DNA of 55,815 bases from an uncultured Clostridia bacterium (GCA_934463165.1 CAKSJG010000019.1:1-55815), one strand, 5' to 3'. Shown: positions 36,806 through 46,095, counted from the stretch's first letter. A program made the numbers and translations. The notes: a model not told the origin generated them from the sequence alone.

Positions 36806-39800
36806 TGTGCCATACCTCCCTTGCCGATTATCATATAAATTATTTTGGTGGCTGCCGCTCTTGTTGTGTTAGCTTTAGGTGCAAACAGGTTTCCGCCCAC
36901 TCCGTTTACGATTCCGCCCGATGAAAGTGCGCTTACTGCCTCCGACGCATATGATGAAATGTCGGATTCGTCATTAAAGCTTATCGGCTCTGCCGAAGAA
37001 AATTCTTTTCCCGAATATTTTGCAAATCTGTACAGCATCACGCACGCGTCTTCTCTTGTTATTGCGTCATTCGGATTGAATCTGCCGTCCGAACCGAGTA
37101 CAAGCCCGGCCTTTGCCGCGCCGCACACATATGGTCTGAACCAGTCGTTTTTGCCGACGTCCGCAAAAATATTTTCATCGGATTTTTCTGTTCCGAAAGC
37201 TGTGCAAAGAATTTTTACAAATTCTGCTCTTGTGACATTGTTATCGGGATAGAAATAGTTGTTATATCCGTTTATGATATTTTTTGAGGCAAGATTTTCT
37301 ATATATTCATATGCCCAATGAGATTTTTTCACATCGTCAAATGTATTTTTTTCTTCATTATTATCCGTTTCCGGTGTAACATTGCCCATAATTCCGCCCG
37401 ATGTTGTTTTACCGGAGCTTCCCGAGCCTACCTTGCCGCCTCCGCCGCTGCCACCGCTTCCGCCGAGGTCAACACTGTTAATTGCCCTTTCAAGCTCGGT
37501 AAGCGAATTATACTTTTTGCCGGCCACAGCCTGTGCAATGGTATTTTTGTCACCGACGGAAGCGCTGTCGTATCGGCTGCATCCCAAAGCTTCAAGATAA
37601 GACTTGACTTCCTTATATGAAACCGTATATTTTTCAACACCGATTAGAATTGTGTACACGTGAATATTTTCGGAAGCGGATTTAAGGCTGTCGGAATTTT
37701 GTCTTACCTTTTCGACAATATCCGCATAATTATCGCCCGATATCATCAGATTTATGTCATTACTCTTAAAGCCCGCTCCCTCAAGCTCCGATGCGCACAT
37801 ATCGGCATCCGACTTATTGCCCGAAAGCAGCGACAAAAGAAGAACGCTCGCAAAGTAATTATCCGCATTTCCGTTTGTATATTTTAAAACGGTATCTTTT
37901 GTATCATCATCCATTGCAGCATAAAGTGCATTGCATTTTTTTACGGTTGAAGCATTCTTTTTAACATATGCCGCAAAATAATCGTTTATCTTTTCATCGG
38001 TAAGCAGGGTTTTTACATCCCCCCGATCAAAGAGTTTATCACAGCCTATCGGGACGATATAATCTTCAACGGCACCGTTTTTATCGGTTATTGTTATGTA
38101 GTTAAGTCCCGTCTTTGATGCGTCAATTTCAAAAACCGCCTTTTTGTCGGAAGCTGCCCTTATCTTTTTGGTTTCCGACGGAGATTCACTGTACTGTATT
38201 GCGGAGGTTACATAATTCCCGCTCACGGGATAATGCACGTTAACTGTAAATTCTTCTTCCTCTTCTCCGTTTGCAATAATTTTCATATCCGAAAGGCTTG
38301 AAAATGCACCGCTGAGTTTAATCGGGATTATGCCCGTATTTGCTGCTCCGTCGCTTGTGCTTCCTTTAATATATACCGTACCGTATGCCGGAGAAAGCGA
38401 AACAAGCTCGTTTCCCTCCGATTTTATATCATCTTTATTGCCGACAAAATCGTCACCGAAGCCGACAACATCCCAAACGGCGCTTAAGCCCGTGTTTGCA
38501 ATATCCTCGTCGGTTATGCTGTATTTAAGCAATTTTCTCGATTCACCCTCCGAGACCACAGCCATTGAATTTGAACCGAGATATGTAATTTTTCTGTCGT
38601 ATTCACGCCCCGAATGAGACGCGAAGTTATCGAATCTGCCAACGATAAGAGTTGCCGTTGTTCCGAAGCTTTTTTTGTTCCAGTATCTTAAATGTATATT
38701 TTCAAATGCCTTTACACCGTCTGTATACATATCGAATGTATTGGCAAGAGTATTAAACACGATCTCAACGTGGACAAAATCGTTTTCGTCAAGTCTGTGA
38801 GTATATGTCGGTCTTGTAACCGATACATCACCCTCATCCGGCTCTGCTCCGTAATCTTCGCATGTAAAGGTATATACATATTTTGAATCTTTAAATTCGC
38901 AGCCGTAGCCGATGCTTTCAAGCCACTGAATGTTGCTGATAACCGGAGAGCTTGTGAATTTCTCACCCGGATTTGCAAAGCAGTCATAGCTCAAAACAAG
39001 ATCTTCACCGCCGCCGTTTAAGCCGAAATCAACATACATTCTGTGAGACGAATCGGTATACGGAATATATAAATATTTGGATTTATTTTTTTTCGTGTCG
39101 GACTTTACGATCTCGCCGTAATCCTTGGAAACGAAATCCCCTTCATTATATGACTCATAATCGTATGCCTTACCCTCGGACACCTTTGCATTTAATGTAT
39201 ATGTCTTTTCGCCGTACATAGCGCTGACTTTGTAATTCTCGGTCGATGGCAAAACTATAACTCTGCCGTCCGATAGAATTTCGGCTCCGCTGCAGCTCCA
39301 TGTTATGCCGTCCGTAACCTCTTCGCCGAAGCTGTCTTTTAATGTGTATTTAACAGCAGAAGCCATTTGCGCCGCAGGTCTGATTACTTTCTCCGTTCCG
39401 TATAAAGAGTATGTAACCGTGCTTATCGTTACATCAATGCTTGCCGGTTTTAAAACAGAAGTCTTATCTTTCGGCACTGCCGTAACCGTATATACACCAT
39501 CGGCGGCTCCGGTCATTACCGTCAGCACACCGTCGGAGATTGTAACATAATCGTTATCTCCGCTTACGAACCAGTCGCATTCTTCCTCTGTTCCGAACTG
39601 ATCTGCCGCGATATACTCAAATGTTTTTTCGGTAAAACCGCTGTCTATGCTGATTTTATCAGTACCCGATACTGACATTTTGTATCCAACATCTCTTATT
39701 TCGATATTAAATGTTTTTTTACCGTCGGGATAAGACGCGGTAATTTCATAACTGCCGGGCTGCGCATTTTTTGTGACGGAAACAGTTCCGTCGGAATCTA

Positions 39801-40926
39801 TCGATACGCCGCTGTCGGACGGAGATATACTCCAATCACATGAAAGATTTTTTCCGAGAAAGTTTTTAAAGGTATAAACCGATGTAACATCCGTATCCGT
39901 CCTCGGCTTGCCGAGAGTTTTTTCTCCGTTTATTGCAGCACCGATATACGGATCGTCATCGGGATTAAATTTATCTCCCGAGTAGATGGCCGTATTATCG
40001 TTTGCCACATTCGCATACAAATTCGATATTCCGGTGCAGTCTTCGATCTTTGAGCCGTCGCCGCGCACAAAGCCTATGCACCTGAACATTACATCCGAGA
40101 AGATAAGCTCATCATTTGCATAGATATCCCATTTATGATCTTTAAGCTTACCGTCATCATCTCTGCCCTGAGATTTCATCTTCATTTTAATATTTACCCA
40201 GCTCTCGCCTTTTATATCGGATTCATAGCTCCTGTATTCACCGGCGTTTCCGTTTTCAAAATAATTGGTGTAATCCATTATCTGAAATACATATTTATGA
40301 TTATCAATTTTAAACTCAAGATTCCCCGCCCATTCGCCGCAGCTTGTCTGAACGTGACCGATGGCTCCTCTCCATTTCCATGCGGTTGTGAAGATATCAT
40401 ATTCCAATGTTACATCGTCAACAACGTTTTTGATTACAGACTGAATACCGGGAATATAATAAAAAGCGTTATCGGGCTGAACATACATGTCTCCGTTTCC
40501 TTTGTCATGATATGTTGCCGAACGGCTTCCCGTCAGAAAATAATCTCCGTCTTTTCCTTCGTCATAATCGCGGAACATACCGTCATAAATTTTGATGTTT
40601 TTGGTGTATGTAATACCGTCATACAAGGCATTTACGGTGTAGTCGCCCGTCGGAATATCCTTATGCAAAACCGCGCAGCCGTCATCGGTAAAAAAAAGAT
40701 TTTCGCTGCCAGATGACCACACGGCACCCGAAATCACATCGGAAGAATCATCCTCAAGATTAAACTTAACCTTTGAAAACGATCCGTCCATCGGTTTCAA
40801 AAGAATATCCGGCCCCGAGACAAATAACGATTCCGCCCGCACAGCTTCATCAGCAAGCGACGATACGTTTGCCGTGCCGAACAAAAAGAATATACAAAGC
40901 AAAAATGTGAAAATTCTCTTATGCAT
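36802..40926 (-). CDS. Giant LamG-like / Ig-like / SLH surface protein (1374 aa)
   Basis: A signal peptide (to about residue 25) is followed by an Ig-like domain, a LamG-like region (about 115-330), a run of Ig-like (Big-type) repeats (about 335-580) and a second LamG-like region (about 583-765). Beta and helical segments follow, then a glycine-rich linker (about 1155-1165). Three SLH domains end it at about 1193-1370 (SHWAYEYIENLASKNIINGY, NVTRAEFVKILCTAFG). The helical segment before the linker resembles the one in the 1886-aa protein. It is the first gene of the second operon, with CGGAGGT just before the ATG and an ATGA overlap with the next gene. It probably binds or displays carbohydrate at the surface; no catalytic domain is seen. 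Confidence 0.83.
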   Translation of the reverse strand: MHKRIFTFLLCIFFLFGTANVSSLADEAVRAESLFVSGPDILLKPMDGSFSKVKFNLEDDSSDVISGAVWSSGSENLFFTDDGCAVLHKDIPTGDYTVNALYDGITYTKNIKIYDGMFRDYDEGKDGDYFLTGSRSATYHDKGNGDMYVQPDNAFYYIPGIQSVIKNVVDDVTLEYDIFTTAWKWRGAIGHVQTSCGEWAGNLEFKIDNHKYVFQIMDYTNYFENGNAGEYRSYESDIKGESWVNIKMKMKSQGRDDDGKLKDHKWDIYANDELIFSDVMFRCIGFVRGDGSKIEDCTGISNLYANVANDNTAIYSGDKFNPDDDPYIGAAINGEKTLGKPRTDTDVTSVYTFKNFLGKNLSCDWSISPSDSGVSIDSDGTVSVTKNAQPGSYEITASYPDGKKTFNIEIRDVGYKMSVSGTDKISIDSGFTEKTFEYIAADQFGTEEECDWFVSGDNDYVTISDGVLTVMTGAADGVYTVTAVPKDKTSVLKPASIDVTISTVTYSLYGTEKVIRPAAQMASAVKYTLKDSFGEEVTDGITWSCSGAEILSDGRVIVLPSTENYKVSAMYGEKTYTLNAKVSEGKAYDYESYNEGDFVSKDYGEIVKSDTKKNKSKYLYIPYTDSSHRMYVDFGLNGGGEDLVLSYDCFANPGEKFTSSPVISNIQWLESIGYGCEFKDSKYVYTFTCEDYGAEPDEGDVSVTRPTYTHRLDENDFVHVEIVFNTLANTFDMYTDGVKAFENIHLRYWNKKSFGTTATLIVGRFDNFASHSGREYDRKITYLGSNSMAVVSEGESRKLLKYSITDEDIANTGLSAVWDVVGFGDDFVGNKDDIKSEGNELVSLSPAYGTVYIKGSTSDGAANTGIIPIKLSGAFSSLSDMKIIANGEEEEEFTVNVHYPVSGNYVTSAIQYSESPSETKKIRAASDKKAVFEIDASKTGLNYITITDKNGAVEDYIVPIGCDKLFDRGDVKTLLTDEKINDYFAAYVKKNASTVKKCNALYAAMDDDTKDTVLKYTNGNADNYFASVLLLSLLSGNKSDADMCASELEGAGFKSNDINLMISGDNYADIVEKVRQNSDSLKSASENIHVYTILIGVEKYTVSYKEVKSYLEALGCSRYDSASVGDKNTIAQAVAGKKYNSLTELERAINSVDLGGSGGSGGGGKVGSGSSGKTTSGGIMGNVTPETDNNEEKNTFDDVKKSHWAYEYIENLASKNIINGYNNYFYPDNNVTRAEFVKILCTAFGTEKSDENIFADVGKNDWFRPYVCGAAKAGLVLGSDGRFNPNDAITREDACVMLYRFAKYSGKEFSSAEPISFNDESDISSYASEAVSALSSGGIVNGVGGNLFAPKANTTRAAATKIIYMIIGKGGMAQ

Positions 40927-41597
40927 AAAACTACCTCCGTTTAATAAACTTCAGCAGGCAAACGACAAAACGTTAGACTGCATTTGTGAAAAACTTATTA
41001 TATGTACTAAGTTCATCAAAAAAATAATGTGAAATAATACAATATAATTATATCTTTAATTTAATTTTTTGTAAATATATTTAATTCATGATAAAATTAA
41101 GAAAATCAACGATTTTTAAACTCTGCAACATCTGATAATTAATGGAAATAAAGAATGTGTGAAATTAAAGAAAGATAAAAATGTGATAAAAAAGAGAAAT
41201 ACAATACCCAATGACCCGCATTATGCCTTTACGGCATAACGATACATATACAGATGTGAATAGAGATGATAAATATATATCGGGGCATCGGATATTGTAT
41301 TGTGTGTAACAGACCGCGCGCTGTGAGTGTAAGTCTATTTCCTTGCTGGAGGGCGTAAACTTTACGGCAATCTGCTTTTTATGTAAACCGCATATGCGGA
41401 TTACAGCTCTAAACAATTTATTATACACAATTACATGTAATATAAATATACTATAGATTTATTATATTATATCAACATGTGAATTTTTTGTCAATTGTAT
41501 TATTTTATAATAAATATTCCTTTTTTTGTGCACTTTTTTGGTTTTATGAATAAAATAAACAAAATTAAACATATTCCCAATAAAAGCAACAAAAATA
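40927..41597. other. Intergenic region between AraC gene and second SLH operon, with structured patch
   Basis: No supported gene is found. The ends are very AT-rich, but 41,215-41,405 is richer in GC and holds two hairpins: TTATGCC-TTTAC-GGCATAA (41,221-41,239) and TGTAAACCGCATATGCGGATTACA (41,381-41,404). A minus-strand open frame here (41,165-41,428) has no ribosome site or recognisable product. A small RNA, a long structured leader or an operator for the neighbouring AraC protein are possible. No convincing sigma-A promoter for the downstream operon was identified. Confidence 0.4.
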
Positions 41598-42422
41598 TTA
41601 TACACAAAAATTAGATTTTCTGTAAGCGCCCGGTGACATATTGAAATTCTTTTTAAATACATACGAAAAATGCTCCAATGAGGAGTAACCGGAAGCGAAG
41701 GCAATTTCCTTTATCGTAAGCTGAGTGGATTTCAGAAGATTGCATGAATAGTTTAATCTCAAATTATTAAGATATAAATTAAACGTCGTTCCCAAATAAT
41801 TTTTAAAGAGCGTTCCGAGATAATTTGAAGATACACAAAGATAGTCCGCAACCTGTTTTAATGAGATATCGTCGCGGAAATTCTTAATAACATATTGAGC
41901 GGCGCTCTGAATCGGCTGCGGCATTCTCTCGGTTTCATCACCCTTGGGCGAATTTCTGATAAGCGAAATTATAAGCTCGGATAATATGCATGATTTACTG
42001 ACTTCGGACAGTATTTCCGATTCACAGGATTCTTTTTCAAGTTCTTCTATCTTAGCTATGATATTGACGGTTTTATCTTCACCGTAAAAATGTATGAAAT
42101 TATTTTTATTTCCGATAATATAGTTAAAAAGCTTGTCATTTAAATAACTTTTATCAAAACGTATATTATAGAGCTTTATGCGTTCTTCAACACAAAAAGA
42201 GTGGTAATCGCAGTATGACATAAGATACATACATCCGCGGAAAAGAGAATATGAACGGCCGTTATATATCTGTGTTGCTCTGCCGTCGGTAATAAATTCG
42301 ATTTCAAAATAATTATGCCAATGAGGAGCGAAGTACATACCGTCCTCAAGGTCTTTTTCGGTAACAATCAATCCGCAATTGTCAAGCAAATTACCTATAT
42401 CCATAAGTTTTTTATCATTCAT
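41598..42422 (-). CDS. AraC-family transcription regulator with cupin sensor domain (274 aa)
   Basis: This is a ligand-responsive DNA-binding protein. The N-terminal ~150 residues form a cupin-like AraC ligand domain (APHWHNYFEIEFITDGRATQ). The C-terminal ~100 residues contain two helix-turn-helix motifs (LKQVADYLCVSSNYLGTLFK and IKEIAFASGYSSLEHFSYVFKK). The start MNDKK is used because the upstream in-frame ATG directly abuts GGGGAG; spacing to the chosen ATG is about 12 bases, so the start is uncertain. It lies upstream of, and in the same direction as, the second lyase/SLH operon, which it probably controls in response to a sugar. A separate transcript is likely given the 671-base gap. Confidence 0.87.
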   Translation of the reverse strand: MNDKKLMDIGNLLDNCGLIVTEKDLEDGMYFAPHWHNYFEIEFITDGRATQIYNGRSYSLFRGCMYLMSYCDYHSFCVEERIKLYNIRFDKSYLNDKLFNYIIGNKNNFIHFYGEDKTVNIIAKIEELEKESCESEILSEVSKSCILSELIISLIRNSPKGDETERMPQPIQSAAQYVIKNFRDDISLKQVADYLCVSSNYLGTLFKNYLGTTFNLYLNNLRLNYSCNLLKSTQLTIKEIAFASGYSSLEHFSYVFKKNFNMSPGAYRKSNFCV

Positions 42423-42515
42423 ACCGGCTGTCATCTCCCCGATTTTATTTATTTGATTATACCATTAATAATTACAGTTTACAAGTACTTTTTTCCCGTC
42501 TCGAAATGACCTATG

Positions 42516-42544
42516 TCATAAACAAGCCCGCCCAATCATAAAAT
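42516..42544 (+). promoter_or_regulatory. Sigma-E-like promoter of spoIVA
   Basis: TCATAAA, a 14-bp gap and CATAAAAT fit the sigma-E pattern (ATA-rich -35, CATAcaaT -10, 13-15-bp gap) known for mother-cell genes including spoIVA. It lies about 30 bases before the ATG. No sigma-A promoter competes at this position. Confidence 0.55.
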
Positions 42545-42572
42545 GTATAAAAACACTGATGGAGGACTGTTT

Positions 42573-43808
42573 ATGGAAAATATATACGCTGATATAGCAA
42601 AACGCTCCGACGGCGCTATAATGATTGGCGTTGTCGGTCCGGTAAGAACCGGTAAATCAACATTTATCAAAAGATTTATGGATTTGCTCGTCATACCGAA
42701 TATTGAAAATGTCTACAGCCGCGACAGAGCAAGAGACGAACTTCCGCAAAGCGGTGCGGGAAGAATGATTATGACTACCGAGCCTAAATTTATCCCGAAT
42801 GAAGCGGTGGAAATATCGCTTTCCGAAAATGCAAAAATGAATGTCAGAATGATAGACTGCGTGGGATACATAGTTAATTCGGCAATGGGACATATTGAAG
42901 ATAATTCGCCGAGAATGGTAAAAACTCCATGGTCCGATAAAGAAATACCGTTTTCCGAAGCCGCCGAAATAGGAACAAAAAAGGTTATACGCGAACACTC
43001 CACTATAGGACTTGTAGTCACAACGGACGGAAGCATTACAGACATAGCGCGCGAGGATTATGTGGAAGCAGAGGACAGAGTTATAAACGAGCTGAAAGAG
43101 ATAAACAAGCCGTTTATCGTCCTTGTAAACAGTGTTAATCCATACAGCGAAAAGGCAAAAGAGGTTCAGGCAGAAATTGAAAAAAAGCATAACGTATGCG
43201 TACTTTGTGTAAACTGTGCGGAGCTTGATGCGTCGGATATAAACAATATAATAGAAAAAATACTTTTTGAATTTCCGATAAATGAAATAGATATTAATCT
43301 GCCGTCATGGGTTGATGTTCTTGAGACGGAACACAGGGTTAAAAAGACAATATATTCAAGACTTGCCGAAACCGTGAAAAAGGTACACAAAATCAGCGAT
43401 TCATCTTTGATTGTGAATGCAATGAAAGATGAAAAAGATGTAAGCGAGGCAAACATTTCAAAAATAAATCTCGGCGACGGCACAATGGAATGTAACATAC
43501 GAATAGATGACGATTTATTTTATAAAATTCTCGGAGAAAATTCAGGATTTGAAATACACGGCAAAGACACCCTTATGAGCCTTATAACCGAGCTTGCCGA
43601 AACCAAAAAGAAATACGACAAAATTTCGGGCGCGCTGCGCGAGGTTTACGACGTCGGTTACGGAATTGTCGCTCCGACAATCGATGAGCTTTCACTTGAA
43701 GAACCTGAAATTGTCCGCCAGGGCAACAGGTACGGCGTGCGCCTCAGAGCAAGCGCTCCGAGTATACATATGATATGCAACAAACAGAGGTTCTTAAAAG
43801 CCGCATAA
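42573..43808 (+). CDS. spoIVA: Stage IV sporulation protein A, C-terminus missing (411 aa)
   Basis: SpoIVA is the ATPase that builds the basement layer of the spore coat around the forespore. The start at MENIYAD has GGAGG seven bases upstream. Walker A is at residues 22-30 (GPVRTGKST), and strongly conserved text follows: PQSGAGRMIMTTEPKFIP, RMIDCVGY, TPWSDKEIPFSEAAEIGT and STIGLVVTTDGS. The match continues to VRLRASAPSIHMI near residue 400, then ends in ten unrelated residues. SpoIVA of Bacillus subtilis is 492 residues; the lost ~90 include the extreme C-terminus known to bind SpoVM. I looked in the other two frames beyond the break and saw no VDVE...GTEKQSE-like continuation, so a simple frameshift does not explain it. 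It could be a truncated pseudogene, a lineage variant, or one exon of a gene split by an inserted element. Confidence 0.88.
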   Translation: MENIYADIAKRSDGAIMIGVVGPVRTGKSTFIKRFMDLLVIPNIENVYSRDRARDELPQSGAGRMIMTTEPKFIPNEAVEISLSENAKMNVRMIDCVGYIVNSAMGHIEDNSPRMVKTPWSDKEIPFSEAAEIGTKKVIREHSTIGLVVTTDGSITDIAREDYVEAEDRVINELKEINKPFIVLVNSVNPYSEKAKEVQAEIEKKHNVCVLCVNCAELDASDINNIIEKILFEFPINEIDINLPSWVDVLETEHRVKKTIYSRLAETVKKVHKISDSSLIVNAMKDEKDVSEANISKINLGDGTMECNIRIDDDLFYKILGENSGFEIHGKDTLMSLITELAETKKKYDKISGALREVYDVGYGIVAPTIDELSLEEPEIVRQGNRYGVRLRASAPSIHMICNKQRFLKAA

Positions 43809-43821
43809 AATGGGGGTGGGC

Positions 43822-43852
43822 AAAGGCACAGAGTTTTTAGCTCTGTGCCTTT
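43822..43852. terminator. Hairpin after the truncated spoIVA
   Basis: AAAGGCACAGAG and its complement form a 12-bp stem with a TTTTTAG loop, 13 bases past the stop. It is bidirectional between convergent genes. Only three Ts end the arm, so its strength as a terminator is uncertain. Confidence 0.5.
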
Positions 43853-43880
43853 GAAAGTTATTTATGTATAATTTTAAAAT

Positions 43881-44615
43881 TCAACTTACATGTTTTTCCA
43901 GTCTATAATCACTTCGTGTTATTTTTTGATCGTGAATTGAAATATTGTTAGAAATTGAAAATATACAATATCCGTTTAATTTTACAGTTTCTTTGTACTC
44001 AGTCAATGCATCTTTATATCCTAATACCATCTCAAAGGCTTCATCAAAATACAGTTTGCACTTTAATTTTCGTATAAAGTCAGGATTACATATGCCAATT
44101 CTTTTATCGTGCTTATTTATATGAAAGTCTAATTGTTTTTGCTGTCCCGGCAATAAAGTCGGAAATTTCAAGCCATTATCTATGAACTTAAATACCTCTG
44201 ATACATCACTTGTAATAACATGTATGTTTAAATCTGAAACCCTCTTTATATCTATGATTCCATTGCTTATATTTTTTACGCAAATCTTAAATTGAACAGA
44301 ATTTTCATTATATTCAACAAATGTTGTTTTTTCTTCAATAATACATAAACTTGGAACCGAGTTTATTTCTTCAAGTTTAAGTAATCTGTCACTTATCTTA
44401 TTTGCCTTTTTGCTTTGTGTGATAGCTATCCAACTTATAAAAAATGTAGCTGCTGCTGAAATAATTGTAGCAATATAGGATAGCATATCGCCGGCATCCC
44501 ATAATGTCAGGTGACCATTATTTAATTTGTATAATTCATTAACTATAATAGGAGCCAAAACGACAATTAAAGCGAACACAATACATAAAAATATGTGAGT
44601 TATCCATTTTTTCAT
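43881..44615 (-). CDS. Unknown two-helix membrane protein (244 aa)
   Basis: I do not recognise this protein. Residues about 4-27 (IFLCIVFALIVVLAPIIV) and 45-67 (SYIATIISAAATFFISWIA) are membrane segments. A short basic stretch, TQSKKANKISDRLLKLEE, follows, then a ~165-residue soluble domain that looks beta-rich. AAGGTG lies just before the ATG. It begins 63 bases after the DUF4143 ATPase gene, in the same direction, so the two may share a transcript. Two-helix proteins with a cytoplasmic domain are common in accessory islands, including some defence loci, but nothing here proves such a role. Confidence 0.65.
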   Translation of the reverse strand: MKKWITHIFLCIVFALIVVLAPIIVNELYKLNNGHLTLWDAGDMLSYIATIISAAATFFISWIAITQSKKANKISDRLLKLEEINSVPSLCIIEEKTTFVEYNENSVQFKICVKNISNGIIDIKRVSDLNIHVITSDVSEVFKFIDNGLKFPTLLPGQQKQLDFHINKHDKRIGICNPDFIRKLKCKLYFDEAFEMVLGYKDALTEYKETVKLNGYCIFSISNNISIHDQKITRSDYRLEKHVS

Positions 44616-44678
44616 AGTACACCTTCTTGTAATTTAACTCTGAATTTATAAAACTCCGGCATAATAAATCCCCTTTCA

Positions 44679-45878
44679 TCACCCCAAAAGCCAATCTATC
44701 ATATTTATCTGCCGTATTCCCTCATAATTTGCCCCATTGCCTATATCGTCAAGGGTCAAAAGTATTTTGGGGTAATTATCTTTTATTTCTTTAAGCGGTG
44801 CGAGTTCTCGCTCCAAAGTTTTTTCATCAAGCACACTTGCAGAAACTTGATAATACTCAACTTCATTCATATTGGTTGCCACAAAATCAACCTCTTTTTC
44901 CGCCAGTTTTCCTATATTTACTCTGTTCTTTCTTCTGAGCAGTTCAAGATAAACCACATTTTCAAGCAAATGTCCCAAGTCTTTGGCAGACTGACTTATA
45001 ATATGATTTCTGATTCCGGTATCGACAAAATAATACTTGCCGAGTGTTTTCAAAAATTGTCTGCCTTTAATGTCATACCGAGCGGCATTATAAAGAATAT
45101 AACTATCCGTCAATGCCCTCAGATAACTTTCAACCGTGTTCGGAGATATTTTCCTGCCGCTTGACACAAGCGTATCACTTATTTTCTTTGTTGAAATCGG
45201 ACTGCCTATGCTTGATGCAACTGTTTTCAAAATATTCTCCAAAACAGTAATATCATTAATTTTTTCTCTTGTTGCAACATCTTTTATTAAAATAGTATTA
45301 TAAACACCTTCGATATACTGGCTTATAATTTTTTCGTCATTTTCAAGATATGCCACATATGGAAATGAGCCATATCTCAAATAGGCATCAAATAACTCTT
45401 GTTTGCTTTTGCCGCTTTTCTTTGTTGCCTCATAATACTCCTTAAAAGAAAACGGGAGCATATCAATCCGGATATATCTGCCCGAAAGAAGCGTTGCAAG
45501 TTCACCTGACAGCAAATAGGCATTTGACCCGGTAATATAAACATCACAGTTTTTCTTTATAAACAGGCTGTCAACCGCTTTTTCAAATCCGACACATTTT
45601 TGAACTTCATCTATAAAAACATAATTCATTTTGTCCGGAACAAGTTTGTCTTTTATATGGTTATATAACGCTTTATAATCGAGTAAATCAGCATTTTCAA
45701 GGTCTTCAAGATTAATTGATATAATCTGACTATCCTCTGTTCCCATTTTCCTTAAATAGTCAATATATAATTCAAACAATGTAGATTTACCGCATCTTCT
45801 GACGCCGGCGATTACCTTAATAACTTGTTTATCTTTAAGTGCTTTTAAATTATCTAAATATTCGATTCGCTGAATCAT
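44679..45878 (-). CDS. AAA-type ATPase with DUF4143 domain (399 aa)
   Basis: This is an ATPase of the common AAA_14 plus DUF4143 architecture, of unsettled biochemical role and frequent in anaerobe accessory regions. Walker A is at residues 25-33 (GVRRCGKST) and Walker B around Asp90-Glu91 (YVFIDEVQK), followed by a sensor-like YITGSNAYLLSGELATLLSG. The C-terminal half has the DUF4143 features YFVDTGIRNHI and EKEVDFVATN, a stretch resembling a PD-(D/E)XK core (E...D-F-V). The start at MIQRIEY is chosen because AAGAGGTG lies seven bases upstream; the frame is open 18 codons further but without a ribosome site. It is transcribed divergently from the kinase/Fic operon. Confidence 0.85.
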   Translation of the reverse strand: MIQRIEYLDNLKALKDKQVIKVIAGVRRCGKSTLFELYIDYLRKMGTEDSQIISINLEDLENADLLDYKALYNHIKDKLVPDKMNYVFIDEVQKCVGFEKAVDSLFIKKNCDVYITGSNAYLLSGELATLLSGRYIRIDMLPFSFKEYYEATKKSGKSKQELFDAYLRYGSFPYVAYLENDEKIISQYIEGVYNTILIKDVATREKINDITVLENILKTVASSIGSPISTKKISDTLVSSGRKISPNTVESYLRALTDSYILYNAARYDIKGRQFLKTLGKYYFVDTGIRNHIISQSAKDLGHLLENVVYLELLRRKNRVNIGKLAEKEVDFVATNMNEVEYYQVSASVLDEKTLERELAPLKEIKDNYPKILLTLDDIGNGANYEGIRQINMIDWLLG

Positions 45879-45903
45879 TTGCTGCACCTCTTTTCTATTA
45901 TGT

Positions 45904-45932
45904 ACTATAACACAAAACTTCAAAAAAATCAA
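45904..45932 (-). promoter_or_regulatory. Sigma-A promoter of the DUF4143 gene
   Basis: On the minus strand TTGATT, a 17-bp spacer and TATAGT lie 26 bases upstream of the ATG. The -35 box lies within the left arm of the inverted repeat at 45,924-45,969. Confidence 0.7.
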
Positions 45933-45969
45933 TAGTTTTTTCTCTATTCAAAAAAAACTATTGATTTTT
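45924..45969. promoter_or_regulatory. 18-bp inverted repeat overlapping the -35 box
   Basis: AAAAATCAATAGTTTTTT and its exact complement are separated by 10 bases. Overlap with the -35 element of the DUF4143 promoter suggests an operator. A terminator for leftward read-through is the other reading, as the arms end in A/T runs. Confidence 0.5.
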
Positions 45970-46025
45970 GCTGTTAATATTCAATTTTGGAGCAAATAAA
46001 AATATTGTTATTGCTTAAAACTTCA

Positions 46026-46058
46026 ATAACAAAAGTGAAGTAATTTCACTTTTGTTAT
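46026..46058. promoter_or_regulatory. 14-bp inverted repeat upstream of the kinase/Fic operon
   Basis: ATAACAAAAGTGAA and its exact complement are separated by five bases (GTAAT) and end eight bases before the -35 box of the following promoter. The position and symmetry fit an operator for a dimeric helix-turn-helix protein, most simply the XRE protein encoded second in the operon. No binding evidence is available. Confidence 0.55.
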
Positions 46059-46066
46059 CAAAGCTG

Positions 46067-46095
46067 TTGATTTGTTGCAGTAATTGTGGTATAAT
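46067..46095 (+). promoter_or_regulatory. Sigma-A promoter of the GNAT-XRE-kinase-Fic-kinase operon
   Basis: TTGATT, a 17-bp spacer and TATAAT lie about 48 bases upstream of the first gene. No other promoter was seen within the five genes. Confidence 0.8.

Noticed and set aside
41165..41428. 87-codon minus-strand open frame before the second SLH operon
   Set aside because: No ribosome site or recognisable protein; the sequence is better described by its hairpins.
42657..43190. 177-codon antisense open frame inside spoIVA
   Set aside because: It opposes a strongly conserved gene; its Cys/Phe/Tyr-rich text is typical of an antisense shadow.
43770..43808. Simple frameshift at the end of spoIVA
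   Set aside because: The other two frames past SIHMI give no text resembling the conserved VDVE / GTEKQSE continuation, so one lost or gained base cannot restore the protein.
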